Shown here in pieces: positions 20,775 through 31,757 of a stretch of 64,000 bases of DNA. The stretch's first letter is position 1; every line of letters starts with the position of its first letter. This stretch comes from Lactarius indigo. Lineage: Eukaryota; Basidiomycota; Agaricomycetes; Russulales; Russulaceae. Location: contig JAFKAC010000013.1 of the NCBI GenBank assembly GCA_025766275.1, positions 1,426,001 to 1,490,000 on the forward strand. Direction: 5' to 3'. A program made the position numbers and the translations under genes. The notes under the pieces were generated by a model. That model saw nothing but the letters and a program-made list of their open reading frames with translations. It made no database searches and had not been told where the DNA came from.

Positions 20775-21468
20775 TGTCACAAACCTATAAACCCAGTCGT
20801 GACTCAAGGTGCTTAGGGCCAGTCCGAACCGGACCAGGCTTATATCATCAACTTCCTAAAGGGGAAACCCGAAATCGGAGTTTGAATTTCGCTCTCCGAC
20901 AGTCATGTGATGTGTCACATGATTACCCTGTCTTTCCAAGTCACATGTGTATGTGCACATGTATCAATCAACAGTTGATCATTTATCAATCAATGAAGAT
21001 AATCAACCAAGTCACAAAGGAACATGTGTTCTGATCACGGGTTCCGCAGCTGCTGCAGAATCACGCCACTATGGTGCAATATGGCATCATCAACTGTGGC
21101 ACAGTTGTACCATGCTTATCCTTTATTTTGATTGGACAGTATTAATAACTTGTCTCTGGAATGTTCCAATCTGCAGTATTGCGCAGCACTTGTGGACAGG
21201 CCCTAAGCCTGCCCTAAACCTACGCACAGACCACCCCCTGTAGTATATAAGCTAGCACAATCTATTGGACAGTCCCTCAGACTGTCCACTTGTGACATCT
21301 TCCCCCTTGCCTCTCAGTTCCTTCAAGTGCCCCACTTTTGTGTGCCACTACCTCCTCTGAGCCAAGACGCCTCCTCTTCACCCCCTCCAATGTTCTCTCC
21401 ATCTCTACCTTGCCCACCGTCGTCTTCAACCTTATCCCTCGCTGTTGAGTGACAGTGAGTTCACCACA
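20775..21468 (+). repeat. Gypsy-4 5' LTR
   Basis: TGTCACAAACC start, TTCACCACA end. Three inverted repeats follow one another in U3: TCATGTGA/TCACATGA (20903-20922), ACATGTG/CACATGT (20943-20962) and ATCAAC/GTTGAT (20967-20979). TATATAA lies at 21244-21250 and a perfect 8-bp stem GGACAGTC/GACTGTCC at 21267-21287 spans the predicted transcription start. Confidence 0.93.
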
Positions 21469-21470
21469 CT

Positions 21471-21480
21471 TGGACAGTCT
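21471..21480 (+). other. Gypsy-4 self-priming PBS
   Basis: TGGACAGTCT, two bases after the LTR, is complementary over 10 nt to AGACTGTCCA at 21279-21288, about 30 bp downstream of the TATA box. The same stem sequence is also present in the LTR hairpin, so two foldings compete. Confidence 0.75.
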
Positions 21481-21509
21481 CTTTAATAGACTGACCTCAG
21501 GCTCTTCCA

Positions 21510-22643
21510 GTGGATTCAGACTATGACTTTTCACAGTTTGGACATTGGGATGGATATTCCTGTAGCTACCAGGAATACGACCATGTCCAGGGTAGCCCCC
21601 TCAACTCTATCTTTACTCGCTCCCCTGTTGCATCCACCTCTTGTCTTCCAGACCTTTCTATCACTTCTCTTCCCACTCCAAGTTTCTCCCCTCCTATTAT
21701 CCCCTCACCCATCCCAGAAAATTGGGAAATCACCCCTGAATTGGTGTACCCTGACCCTGAAGCTACCCCTCGCCCCTCCCCTCATTCCACATCTCCCAGT
21801 ACTGCCCAATTTTATGAAGAAGTGTTTGAATTAGTCGACCTCAACGGGAACATAGTTGAGCTTTCTCGCACTCCCTCTCCTGAACCACGCGCCAAGTCTG
21901 CACCTCCCCCTCATCTCCCTACACCTCACCCCCCCCTTCCTTCTCATGCAGCTACCACCCCTCATGCCTCTCCTTTGCTACCTGTTAATACTCCTCCATG
22001 CCCTCCTTCTCCCTCACCTCCTCCAGTTGCCTCGTGGCCCCCCACCCCCGACTCCCCTATTAACTATGAAAGGGTAGCTGAGCAAGCCCCCTTCATCCCA
22101 CACCCCAACCAGGAGAATATCCCTCCTGCTGCCACCACCGCCTACCAAGCCCCTCCTTGTCTCCTTCACCAAGGAGAACACCCCCACCTGTACATTGCCA
22201 TCATCACTCCCCAAGGAGAATCTTGGCACCCCACTTCCACTACACTTTGGGAACTGATCACTAAAGTTCCCCTTGCAACCACCCTCACCAATTATCCCCC
22301 AGTTTTCCCTTCAGTCACCCCCTTTTGTCTCCTTCCCCCTCACATCTATACTCTCTTCCCCCGCATTGTTGACCCCACTCAACATCCTAACTCCCCCCCC
22401 CTGTACATCTGTTCCAAGGCCATCTACGACCTTCCCTCCCCTGACACCCCCTTCAGAACTGTTTGCTATGATTTCAGGGAAGGCCTGTGGCATGTTTTCA
22501 CCCCCCTCACTAACATCCATAGGGCAGGAAACATTGACTCTCTAGTGACCCTAGAGATCCAGGACTTCTTGGATGGAAGGATTGTGACCACTTACAGACA
22601 TCTATGCTTTGCTATTAACGGACAAATTTACACTTACCACTAG
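21510..22643 (+). CDS. Gypsy-4 ORF0, Pro/Ser/Thr-rich protein upstream of gag
   Basis: 377 codons, no stop, starting 41 bp after the LTR. Residues 1-30 are acidic and aromatic (DYDFSQFGHWDGY); 30-200 are extremely Pro/Ser/Thr-rich; 200-377 look like a folded domain (HLYIAIITPQGESWHPTSTT, LYICSKAIYDLPSPDTPFRT, VTLEIQDFLDGRIVTTYRHL) ending NGQIYTYH. I recognise no family. It is one of the few long open frames in the stack, although C-rich low-GA composition alone lowers stop frequency in the first half. Function unknown; position suggests a structural or accessory protein. Confidence 0.6.
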   Translation: MDSDYDFSQFGHWDGYSCSYQEYDHVQGSPLNSIFTRSPVASTSCLPDLSITSLPTPSFSPPIIPSPIPENWEITPELVYPDPEATPRPSPHSTSPSTAQFYEEVFELVDLNGNIVELSRTPSPEPRAKSAPPPHLPTPHPPLPSHAATTPHASPLLPVNTPPCPPSPSPPPVASWPPTPDSPINYERVAEQAPFIPHPNQENIPPAATTAYQAPPCLLHQGEHPHLYIAIITPQGESWHPTSTTLWELITKVPLATTLTNYPPVFPSVTPFCLLPPHIYTLFPRIVDPTQHPNSPPLYICSKAIYDLPSPDTPFRTVCYDFREGLWHVFTPLTNIHRAGNIDSLVTLEIQDFLDGRIVTTYRHLCFAINGQIYTYH

Positions 22644-22902
22644 GGCTACTTCTTTGAGGACTTAGTTTGCACCTCCCCTCATTTACTCGCTTATTGCCTT
22701 ACCCCTCGTATCCCTGCCAACCCTTTCTCTTTCATTACTGCCTACCCTGACTCCCAACCCCTCTAGAGGTCAGTAAGAGGGACATACTTTTTGAAGAAAA
22801 AAAATAAATTTGCCTTGATCACTTAAAACAAGTGTTTTAAGTCTCAATGCAAATAGTAAGTAAACCATTACTATCCAAAGGTCTCAAACCAAGTGGTTTT
22901 AA
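22644..22902. other. Gypsy-4 inter-ORF spacer with two related inverted repeats
   Basis: No gene seen. After an A-rich run (22795-22810) come ACTTAAAACA-AG-TGTTTTAAGT (22821-22842, perfect 10-bp arms) and AAACCA-AG-TGGTTT (22886-22899), both centred on AG and 65 bp apart. Confidence 0.6.
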
Positions 22903-23934
22903 GTGCCCCCAGAACAACTTACTGAAGCTCAGAGACTAACACTAGCCCAAGCCAACTTTAAATCCCACAAGCAACAACAACTTAAACATTACTACCCCTC
23001 TACTGCCCTTGTCGACCTAACAACGTTAAACAATGTTGACTGCTGGACTGACCCCCCCACTGTCCTTAACAAGTTTCATTATAACTTCGACTTTGGAAGG
23101 ATACTAAGTGAAGAAAGCTACGAAACCCTTATCGACTGTCTCCCTATCCTAGTAGACAACGCACACGAGCAACTCCTCCACTGGCACCTCTCAAGCGCTG
23201 TTACCACCAATAATAGACCAGCAGACCAATACCTAGCCTGGACCAAGAGTGACTTCCTCTGGTTCATTCACATTCCCCCTTGAAGAGAACGACTTATCAG
23301 AAGTATAGAAGCAGGGCATACCAAACAATATATCAACCGAGTTCTCCTCAATTATAGAGAACTACAAATCAACTTTCAAGAACTCCGAGTGGTTAGAGTC
23401 GGCAACTCCCCACCTCACCTCATTATTGTCAAAGGAAAAGAGCTTTCCTACATCTTCAGCACTGGAATTTGGGAAACGACTCTCCCCAACCCAGATCAAC
23501 CACCAGTAAACCCACAAACATTCCTTGAACCCCCCAGAGAACCCGACGACCTGGAGCTAGTAGAACTCATACAAGCAAGAGGAGGAAGAGCTTCTGAATG
23601 ACCACGGTCGATCGCTCTACTCACCCAAATCGCAGAAACAGGGCTAGGTCTCCCACAATCAACCCCCAGTCCTGAATACTCCCCTCCACCTCCAGATGAA
23701 GAAGTCTCTCCACAAAACAGTGATATCTCTCTCCAGAATGGAGACATGGACAAAGAAGGTACAACAGTAGTTGACACTTGGAATAACCCAACCAACACCA
23801 GCCCCTGTTGGTGTTCAAACGAAGTCTGCACTTGTGGATTTAGACCAGTTACCCCTCCTACCCCTCCTAACATTGTATTGTGGGCTCCTGGACTTAACTA
23901 CCTGCTGTACTGTGGAAGCATAGACAATTTTTAG
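22903..23934 (+). pseudogene. Gypsy-4 second upstream frame (two TGA stops)
   Basis: One frame of about 343 codons with TGA at 23281-23283 and 23599-23601. It has no ATG at its start. It contains a Gln/His-rich region, CWTDPPTVLNKFHYNFDFGR, a conserved-looking FLWFIHIPP patch, and ends with a Cys-rich CWCSNEVCTCGF followed by GLNYLLYCGSIDNF. Not recognised. It may be the continuation of ORF0 by splicing or frameshift, or a separate protein. Confidence 0.45.
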
Positions 23935-24657
23935 AAATTTTGTTGGGACCTACTTTTGCTGAAAAGTGTTAAGTCACAACTTCAAGCGAAAACCTGAGAA
24001 AATTACACCTGTAAAACATCAAACTGGAACCCATCACAAATTGGGCAGTCACCCTGGCATCCACTCAATGCACTACAAGAAGGCATCACCACCGTCCCCA
24101 AGCAGACACCCGTCCCCTTACCTCCACAAATACCACCCCAGTAATCCCAAGACAAGCATCATGTGCCCACCAACGAGCCCCTAGCCAAATCCCTAGCATT
24201 AACCAATCCAGTCCAAACAAACCTGTTTTCCCTAGTATCCAAGACATCCCTAGACAACACACCACTAGTAGTGATGAAGCACAATACCTAGAAACCCAAC
24301 CCAGAGAAACTTACTGTCACCTCCCTGCAGCAATCCTAGTAACCAAAAGCTTACCCACATGAACCCCCAGAGAACTCGACATCTTCAAGTGCCACTGCAC
24401 CCTCCTTTATCAAAACTGACACACCCACGAAACCTTGTTCTTCACCCAACCACTCACTAGGGCAACTGAGATCACCACCAGTCCCTTATATTTCCAAGAC
24501 TTCTTGTGGAGAAGTAAAACCATCCTAACCCATTTTGGTATTTGGTCAACAACAAAGAGCCAACCACCCAGACCATGCCATCTTGCTCCCCACCTATAAA
24601 GTTTATTACCCTTGGAACATAGACAGTTGGACTGTCACCCGCCTGCAGACCTAGTGT
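23935..24657. other. Gypsy-4 spacer with decayed reading frames
   Basis: Only short frames (one 72-codon Pro/His/Ser-rich frame at 23966-24184). Two runs resemble coding sequence broken by several stops, but I cannot assign a domain. Confidence 0.4.
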
Positions 24658-25185
24658 ATGAATACACAACGACCTCTCACAGAACAAGAGAAGGCCCACA
24701 TTCCAGTATACTTCTTCAACCCCTATTTTTCTCTCACCGACAACTTTTACTATGCCAAGTGGAGAGACAAGGATATCTCTAGTCCTACAGGAAAACACCC
24801 ATGGACAATAGTTGCCACCCAACACCAAATCATTTTTCAAGACCTAAAGGAAGCCTTTCCTGGTATTGACAAAGTTGAGAACCTAAGCTACAACTCCCTA
24901 CACACCACCTTTAAAGGAAAGAACATTCGCTGGAACTTTGTGAATGAGCAGTGGATCTACCTAAACAACAAACCAGTCCATTTCAACACACCTAACAAAT
25001 CTGAAGATTCAGGAAGCAACACAGAAGAAGTATCACAAATCCTAGATACTACTACCAAAAAACTCTCTGGTCTACTCTCCCAAGTAACATCCCAACCATC
25101 AACACCCCAGATTTCCCCTAGTACCTCCGGCCCAAGCTGTTTCCCTGCAATAGTTCCCCACACCGACTCCCATCACCACCCCTAA
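24658..25185 (+). CDS. Gypsy-4 small protein before gag (175 codons)
   Basis: Starts at an ATG (MNTQRPLTEQEKAHIPVYFF). Residues 15-110 are aromatic-rich with PYFSLTDNFYYAKWRDKDIS and GKNIRWNFVNEQWIYLNNKP, a composition like the gag N-terminal region of Gypsy-1/5 (DKGYYIFNPDKN). The C-terminal 60 residues are Ser/Thr/Pro-rich. It ends 57 bp before the gag ATG. It could be the gag N-terminal domain encoded separately, or the first exon of gag. Confidence 0.5.
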   Translation: MNTQRPLTEQEKAHIPVYFFNPYFSLTDNFYYAKWRDKDISSPTGKHPWTIVATQHQIIFQDLKEAFPGIDKVENLSYNSLHTTFKGKNIRWNFVNEQWIYLNNKPVHFNTPNKSEDSGSNTEEVSQILDTTTKKLSGLLSQVTSQPSTPQISPSTSGPSCFPAIVPHTDSHHHP

Positions 25186-25241
25186 CTGTTCAAGCCTCCT
25201 CCTCAGCACCCCCCTTATCTGTTCCCCCTGTAAGCACTGCA

Positions 25242-26143
25242 ATGGCAGCACCCACACCCACAGAAATCTTAGGCGCAGCACCAGAACCCTTCAATGGCAA
25301 GCCCAACAATGCTGAGGCCTTTTGGAACAACCTCGCCAACTACTTCCACCTAAACCAGGATATCTTTAACACTGACAATAAAAAGATATCTACTGCCCTC
25401 ACCTACTTCAAGGTTGGGACCTCAGCTGGAGAATGGGCTCAAGATAGGCAAAAGAAAGCCTTAAACCCAACCGGTGGTGCGGCAATCACCTTTGGCACCT
25501 GGGCACAGTTCAAAACTGACTTTGATGCACACTTCATCCCTGGTCACACTGCCATGGAATCCACCAACAAAATGTATTCCCTAAAAATGGGCACCTGACC
25601 TTTCAACAAATGGTTCCAAGAATGGTCAACCCATGCTAAGCGAAGTGGAGCAAATGAGCAAACCCAGATGTATGCCTTCCGCCAAGCTATCCCACCAGCC
25701 CTAAACATGAAACTGCTTGGCATATCCCCTATACCTACCACCTTCGATGCCCTTGTTGAAAAAGCCAGAGAATTTGACTGTGCATATTGAATATATGCTG
25801 GTCATGCCATCAACCAGTTTAACAAAACCCATAAGCCCACTTCAGGATGTGCAGTCCTAGCAGAGGATGATAGCATAAATGTTAATGCCTCCTCATCATG
25901 TACCACCAAGCCAAGAGCCAAGCTTACCAAAGAGGAGTGAGATATCGCTTCAAGAATAAACTTTGTTTATACTGTGGCAAGCCAGGCCACGTCCTCAAAG
26001 AATGTCACGCCAAGATGGCAGCCATGAAGGCCAAAGGAGGCCAATCCAGCAACAATTCTAGGGCGCGTGGCACCTTTGTTGATGAACCTAGTCAGGAGGA
26101 AGCACCTACTGACCACCCAGCAAACATAGGAGCAGTATATTGA
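25242..26143 (+). pseudogene. Gypsy-4 gag
   Basis: MAAPTPTEILGAAPEPFNGK opens a capsid-type gag (FWNNLANYFHLN, YFKVGTSAGEWAQD, FKTDFDAHFIPG). TGA at 25596-25598 and near 25787 interrupt the frame; a frameshift near 25940 leads to the intact zinc knuckle CLYCGKPGHVLKEC (about 25966-26010). End TGA at 26141-26143. The particle-forming and RNA-binding parts are recognisable. Confidence 0.8.
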
Positions 26144-26824
26144 GAGATACTCCCTTTTGACCCAGATGCACGTCCATGTTTGGTGCCTATTAATGAGGAT
26201 TTTTAGGCTCTTCCATCATAGCACTGTCGATTGGAAGTATTCGTGCCAGTAGTGTTGTACATGGCCTTTCCCTACTAGAGACGCTCAGAGCCAAGCATGT
26301 ACCTGTAGAAACAATTCAGAATAGGAGAGCTCCTTCAATTGTTCTCAGAGTGACACTAGTAGGAAAGAAGTCTGGCAAAGAAATCAGTGCCCATGCCCTG
26401 TTGGACAGTGGCGCAGAGGGCATCATTGTGGATGATGGGTTTGCGTGAGCAAACAACCTAACAATGAGAACACTAATTAAACCCTTACCAGTTAAAAATG
26501 TGGATGGGTCTCCCAACAAGACGGGATCTATTAGGTATACTACGATCCAAAGGCTATGAATCAGAACTACCAACAACAACTACCACGACGAAACTGTGGA
26601 GCTTTATGCAACTACTCTAGGGGAGCACAATATAATCTTAGGAACAGATTGGCTCCAAGGACATAACCCAGAAATCGATTGGCATCAACCAAAGATAGCC
26701 TTCACTAGATGTCCAAAGACCTGCACTCTATCCTCTTCAGCTGTTATCATTTCTTCAAACATTCTGCAAACACAACACATGACTATTAACATCCTTGAAC
26801 TCAAAGCCCAACCAAGAAACCTGT
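26144..26824 (+). pseudogene. Gypsy-4 protease
   Basis: Retropepsin with ALLDSGAEGIIVDDGFA (about 26395-26445), then TGA, PVKNVDGSPNKTGSI, a second TGA, and the ILGTDWLQGHNPEIDW motif typical of the C-terminal half. Cleaves the gag-pol polyprotein in active relatives. Confidence 0.75.
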
Positions 26825-28567
26825 CTCCCTATGCATGAAGAGATAGAACCTCTGGAACCTACATTCATCCAAGACACCTGCAAACCCTGGCTATGGATCC
26901 ACAGTTTTAACAAGTATGACCACCTTGCAATTCAAGCCAAAATAACCACAAGCACCAAGATAGCAGCATGCACTGCACCCAAGCCTTCCACCGACCATAT
27001 TCCAAGCCACTTCCAATGCTACTCTAAAGTATTCAGTGAAACTGCATCCCACCGACTACCCCAACATCAACCTTGGGATCATGCAATTGACCTCAAACCA
27101 GGAGCCACTATAAAAAATTGTGGCATTTATCGACTTACACCCAAGGAATCTGATGCCCTCAAAGAGTATATTTCTGAACACCTAAAGAAGGGTTACATTC
27201 AACCATCTAAGTCACCCATGGCCTCCCCCTTCTTCTTTGTCAACAAGAAAGATGGCAAACTCCGACCAGTACAAGACTACTGCACCCTTAATGACATAAC
27301 TATCAAAAATGCAGCACCACTCCCCCTCATCCCTGAACTTATTGACAAACTTCATGGCGCACAATACTTCACCAAACTAGATATCTGTTGGGGATATAAC
27401 AACATCCGCATTCATGAAGGTGATGAATACAAGGCAGCTTTCAAAACATCCTTAGGACTTTTCAAACCCACAGTAATGACTTTTGGCCTCTGCAATGCCC
27501 CTGCCATCCTTGAAACATTCATGAACCAAATCTTCAAATCCTTGATCGACGGTGGACATGTAGTGGTCTACTTTGATGACATCTTGATCTTCACAGAAGA
27601 TACCTCCTCACTCACAGTGTTGATGCACAATGTGCTTCAATGGCTGGAATGCCACAACCTCTGCCTGAAACCTGAAAAGTGTACCTTTGCACAAACCTCA
27701 GTAGAATACCTTGGAATTGTCATTTCCAATGGCCAAGTTTCTATGGACCCTGCAAAAGTTGCAGGTATTACTCAATGGCCCACCCCACGCACTGTTAAAC
27801 AAGTACAAGCCTTCCTGGGCTTTTGCAATTTCTATCAACGCTTCATTAAAGTCTACTCCACTATCGCCCACCCCTTGTTTGACTTAACCAAGAAAGATGT
27901 CCCCTTTTCTTGGGGTACTGTGGTGGAAAATGCTTTCTGCACCCTAATCAAATGCTTCACTATAGCACCTGTCCTTGCTCTACCTGACCACTCCAAACCT
28001 TTCTGACTCATCACTGATGCCAGTGACTTCGCCACCAGTGCCATCCTTGAACAACCTGATGCCTTGCAACGTTGGCACCCTGTCACTTTCCTTTCAAAAT
28101 CCCTCCTTCCTGCTGAATGACACTATGAGATCTGCAACAAAGAGCTTCTTGCCATCATCCATGCCCTGCATGCCTTCCGCCACTACCTGGAAGGACAGGA
28201 TGATGTTACTGAAATCTGGTCTGACCACAGTAACCTTGTCTATTTCACCACTAAGCAAAAGCTCTCCCACCATCAGGCCCGATGGGCCTTGTTCCTCTCT
28301 CGCTTCCAGTTCATCATCATCCACAAGCCTGGTATCCAGAACAAATCTGATGCACTATCTCGGCGTCCAGATCATAAAAAGGGGATAGCAGATGAAGATG
28401 AAAAATGGGTACTGCTGGACACCAAATATTTTTCCATCAATGCAGTACAAAGAACGGCAGTCACTATTCAAGGGGATACCACCCTCCGACAACACATCAA
28501 GAACACCCAAACCTACGACAAGGAAGTCAGTATGGCCTTAGAATCCCTCTTAAAAAATGGCCCTTGA
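26795..28567 (+). pseudogene. Gypsy-4 RT and RNase H
   Basis: A 403-codon open stretch (26795-28006) holds RT: GYIQPSKSPMASPFFFVNKK, KLDICWGYNNIRI (Arg to Cys TGT at 27386-27388), VVYFDDILIF (catalytic FDD), and FLGFCNFYQRFI. Stops TGA at 28004-28006 and near 28118 fall in RNase H, which continues with ITDASDFATSAIL, NKELLAIIHALHAFRHYLEG and SDHSNLVYFTTKQ. The region ends with the tether to integrase at TGA 28565-28567. Confidence 0.87.
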
Positions 28568-28601
28568 TCCCTAGCTAAAGGCCTGGAAGAGTGGATGGAA
28601 C

Positions 28602-29979
28602 TTGGAAGATGGAATTATCTTGTTCAAAGGACAAGTCTACGTCCCTAAAGACAACAACCTACAAAGAGACATTGTCAAAGCATACCATGATCACATTGCC
28701 ACAGGACACCCAGGTCGATGGAAGACCTATGAATTAATATCCAGAGACTTCTGGTGGCCAGGAATATCAACATTTGTTAAAAATTAAAAACTATGTTGAC
28801 GGATGTGCCACATGCCAAACTACTAAAATCAAACCATGTACCCAAGTACCCCTACAACCAAATGCAATACCTGAAGAAATATGGGGAACCATCACAATGG
28901 ATTTTATCACCGACCTCCCCCTATCCCACAACTACGATTCACTATTTGTGGTGGTTGACCAACTCAGCAAGGCAATAGTCATTTCCCCTTGCAACAAAAC
29001 CATCACTGCAGATGAAACAGCCCAACTCTACCTTGAAAATGTCTGGAGACACACCAGCCTACCCCAACAAGTCATATCCAACAGAGGCCCCCAATTTGCA
29101 TCAAAAGTTATGCAAGAAATCTAGAACAAACTCAGAGTCAAATCCACATTATCTACAGCTTTCCACCCACAAACTGATGGAGAAACTGAGCGTGTTAACC
29201 AAGAACTTGTACAATACCTTTGCATCTTCTGCAACTTCCAACAAGATAATTGGGTGGACCTAATCCCATTCATGGAATTTGCACACAATGCTCGGCAAGA
29301 TAGTGCAACCCATAAATCACCCTTCAAAGTTTGGTATGGGTACAAACCAGAGTTCATTCCCCCTACCCACTTCACCACCAAAATACCTGCAGCCAAAGAA
29401 AGACTAAATGCGCTAAACCAAATCCACTCAGAAGTTACTGCAGCTCTCAAAGTAGCAGCAGAAGTAATGAGAGGCTCAAAAACACCTACCCCCTCTCATG
29501 AATTCAAGACAGGCAACCTAGTCTGGCTGGAAGGAACCAACATCCATACTACCCACCCCAAAGCAAAACTTGCCCCACGACACCACGGCCCCTTTAAAGT
29601 CCTTTCCACTTGGGGAGTTAATTGTAAACTCCAGCTCCCAAAGACATGGCATATCCACCCAGTCTTCCACAACTCCCTGATCTCACCATACAAAGAAAAC
29701 ACCACACATGGCCCCAACTTCACCAGATCACCCCCTGAAATTGTCCAAGGGGAAGATGAACATTACGAAGTCAAAAGGGTCCTGCAATCCAGAGTATCGC
29801 CTAACAAGAAAGGCATACTCTATTTGATCAAGTGGAAGGGGTATCCTGACTCTGAAAACTCCTGGCTCCCTGCCTCCCAAATGACCCACACGCAAGACCT
29901 TGTCAGCCAATTTCACAAGGCCAACCCCAGTGCCCCTAAATCCAAGTCAACTAGTGCTAGTGGAATAGCACAACATTAA
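28602..29979 (+). pseudogene. Gypsy-4 integrase with chromodomain
   Basis: H2C2 zinc region (HIATGHPGRWKT...GCATCQTTK) with a small frameshift near 28787; integrase core with MDFITDLP, then ISNRGPQF in which the second catalytic Asp is Asn (about 29080), a TGA at 29122-29124, and GETERVNQ (Glu kept). The GPF/Y region and chromodomain (HYEVKRVLQSRV...LIKWKGYPDSENSWLP, about 29760-29870) are open to the final stop at 29979. The core is inactive by the Asp change and the stop. Confidence 0.87.
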
Positions 29980-29990
29980 AAAGGGGATAC
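29976..29990 (+). other. Gypsy-4 polypurine tract
   Basis: TTAAAAAGGGGATAC directly before the 3' LTR. Confidence 0.7.
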
Positions 29991-30683
29991 TGTCACGAAC
30001 CTATAAACCCAGTCATGACTCAAGGCACTTAGGGCTGGTCCAAACTGGACCAGGCTTATGTCATTGACTTCCTAAAGGGGAAACCCGAAATCGGAGTTTG
30101 AATTTCGCTCTCTGACAGTCACGTGATGTGTCACATGATTACCCTGTCTTTCCAAGTCACATGTGTATGTGCACATGTATCAATCAACAGTTGATCATTT
30201 ATCAATCAATGAAGATAATCAACCAAGTCACAAAGGAACACATGTTCTGATCACAGGTTTCACAGCTGCTGCAGAATCATGCCACTATGGTGCAATATGG
30301 CGTCATTGACTGTGGCACAGTCATACCATGCTTATCCTTTATTTTGATTGGACAGTATTAATAACTTGTCTCTGGAATGTTCCAATCTGCAGTATTGCAC
30401 AGCACTTGTGGACAGGCCCTAAGCCTGCCCTAAACCTATGCACAGACCACCCCCTGTAGTATATAAGCTAGCACAATCTATTGGACAGTCCCTCAGACTG
30501 TCCACTTGTGACATCTTCCCCCTTGCCTCTCAGTTCCTTCAAGTGCCCCACTTTGTGTGCCACTACCTCCTCTGAGCCAAGACACCTCCTCTGAGCCCCC
30601 TCCAACGTTCTCTCCATCTCTACCTTGCCTGCCATCATCTTCAACCTTATCCCTTGCTGTCAAGTGACAGTGAGTTCACCACA
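29991..30683 (+). repeat. Gypsy-4 3' LTR
   Basis: 693 bp; same ends as 20775-21468; followed by TSD CATAG (30684-30688). TATATAA at 30460-30466 and the start-site stem at 30483-30503 are unchanged from the 5' copy while CpG-type positions differ. Confidence 0.93.
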
Positions 30684-30688
30684 CATAG

Positions 30689-31131
30689 GGAGTGTGCCAC
30701 TTAAGCCCACAGACTGGAGAGCGGTTATAGATGTGCACAGCTGCACACACCACATGCTCCCAGAAGCCTTTAGACATGCCTGCTGTGTGAAGCATGGACA
30801 TTGCCTTATCCATAATGGTGCGGTTAAACCACTCAGCTTTCCCATTGGACTGTGGTGAACCTGGCATTGTGAGGTGATGCTCTATCCCTTTCTGTTTAAG
30901 AATGTCCTGCATGACACTTGACATGTATTCACCACTGCAATCAGAGAGCAGAGTGCGCAATTTATGGCCAGATTGGGTTTCACCCCAAGCCAAATACATC
31001 TGCAGCGACTTAGCAAACTGGTCCTTCAACTTAAGGAAGTGGACCACAGTGAACTTAGTGTGGTTGTCTATGAAGGTGGCTGTGTACACTGAGCCTTGCA
31101 GGGACTGAGTTTGCATAGGACCAGTGAGGTC
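30689..31131 (-). pseudogene. Copia-2 integrase core
   Basis: Open on the minus strand. Reads SDLTGPMQTQS (first Asp at the junction with 31758), TLLSDCSGEYMSS (second Asp), NGKAEWFNRTIMDKAMSM (Glu), so the DDE triad is complete. It continues LHTAGMSKGFWEHVVCAAVH and HTPYE into 20769 across Gypsy-4. Confidence 0.9.
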
Positions 31132-31136
31132 GCTAT

Positions 31137-31752
31137 TGATGAACAGCATGCAGAGATCCAATACTCACAGTGAGACAAAGTGTACTGTGGTGAGATAGTG
31201 GGGCAGCTGGAAGCAGCAACAGAGATAGATCTTGCAGAGGTGAAGCAGAGGGTGTCTGGCACACAAACAGTGAGAACTGATGTTAATACATTGGAAGACA
31301 GAAGACATACCTGGCACACAAGCAGTGAGAACTGATGTGGACCAGGAGCGTACATGGTACACTACTTATACTGTTTACAGGTGTGACACTTATACAAGGA
31401 AGTAACATAGGGTCACCATAGTACAAGGGATGTTGTTCTTCATGTGGACAAAAGGAATGTACATATGGAGAACAAGGAGTGCAAAAACAAGCCCAGACTG
31501 AAATGATATCATAATGACATCACAATAAAGATATAGCTAAAGAAGGAACAAAGGTGCAGTACAATGACAAGTCCAGAGGAGTCCGCATGATGTCATGGTA
31601 CAGTGATGTCATAGATAAGTAAATACAAGGTGTTCAAGATTGTACAGATCAAAATATCTAATCTACATGTCCTGTATATCTAATCTAAAGCAGTCCATGC
31701 TGCAAGTCCGGTCCATACGAGCCACTAAGTGCATACAGGTCACTTATCAACA
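31137..31752 (-). repeat. solo LTR of the Copia-2 family (616 bp, long form) inside Copia-2
   Basis: TSD GCTAT at 31132-31136 and 31753-31757; minus orientation. Inserted into an element of its own family, at the first integrase Asp codon region; removal restores HSDLTGP. Confidence 0.93.
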
Positions 31753-31757
31753 GCTAT

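Larger units (their letters stand above)
20775..30683 (+). mobile_element. Gypsy-4, complete 9.9-kb Ty3/gypsy chromoviral element with long 5' ORF region
   Basis: LTRs of 694 and 693 bp, TSD CATAG (20770-20774, 30684-30688) inside Copia-2 integrase; removal restores the TPYELW codons. The LTRs differ at about 38 positions, at least 34 of them transitions, mostly in CpG context. Unlike the others it carries about 3.7 kb of reading frames between the 5' LTR and gag. Pol order is protease, RT, RNase H, integrase, chromodomain, with no ORF3 after it. Confidence 0.93.

Noticed and set aside
21856..22545. Alternative long frames overlapping Gypsy-4 ORF0 (for example 22273-22545 and minus 22014-22229)
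   Set aside because: They result from C-rich, stop-poor composition; only one frame starts after the LTR and has a mixed, domain-like C-terminus.
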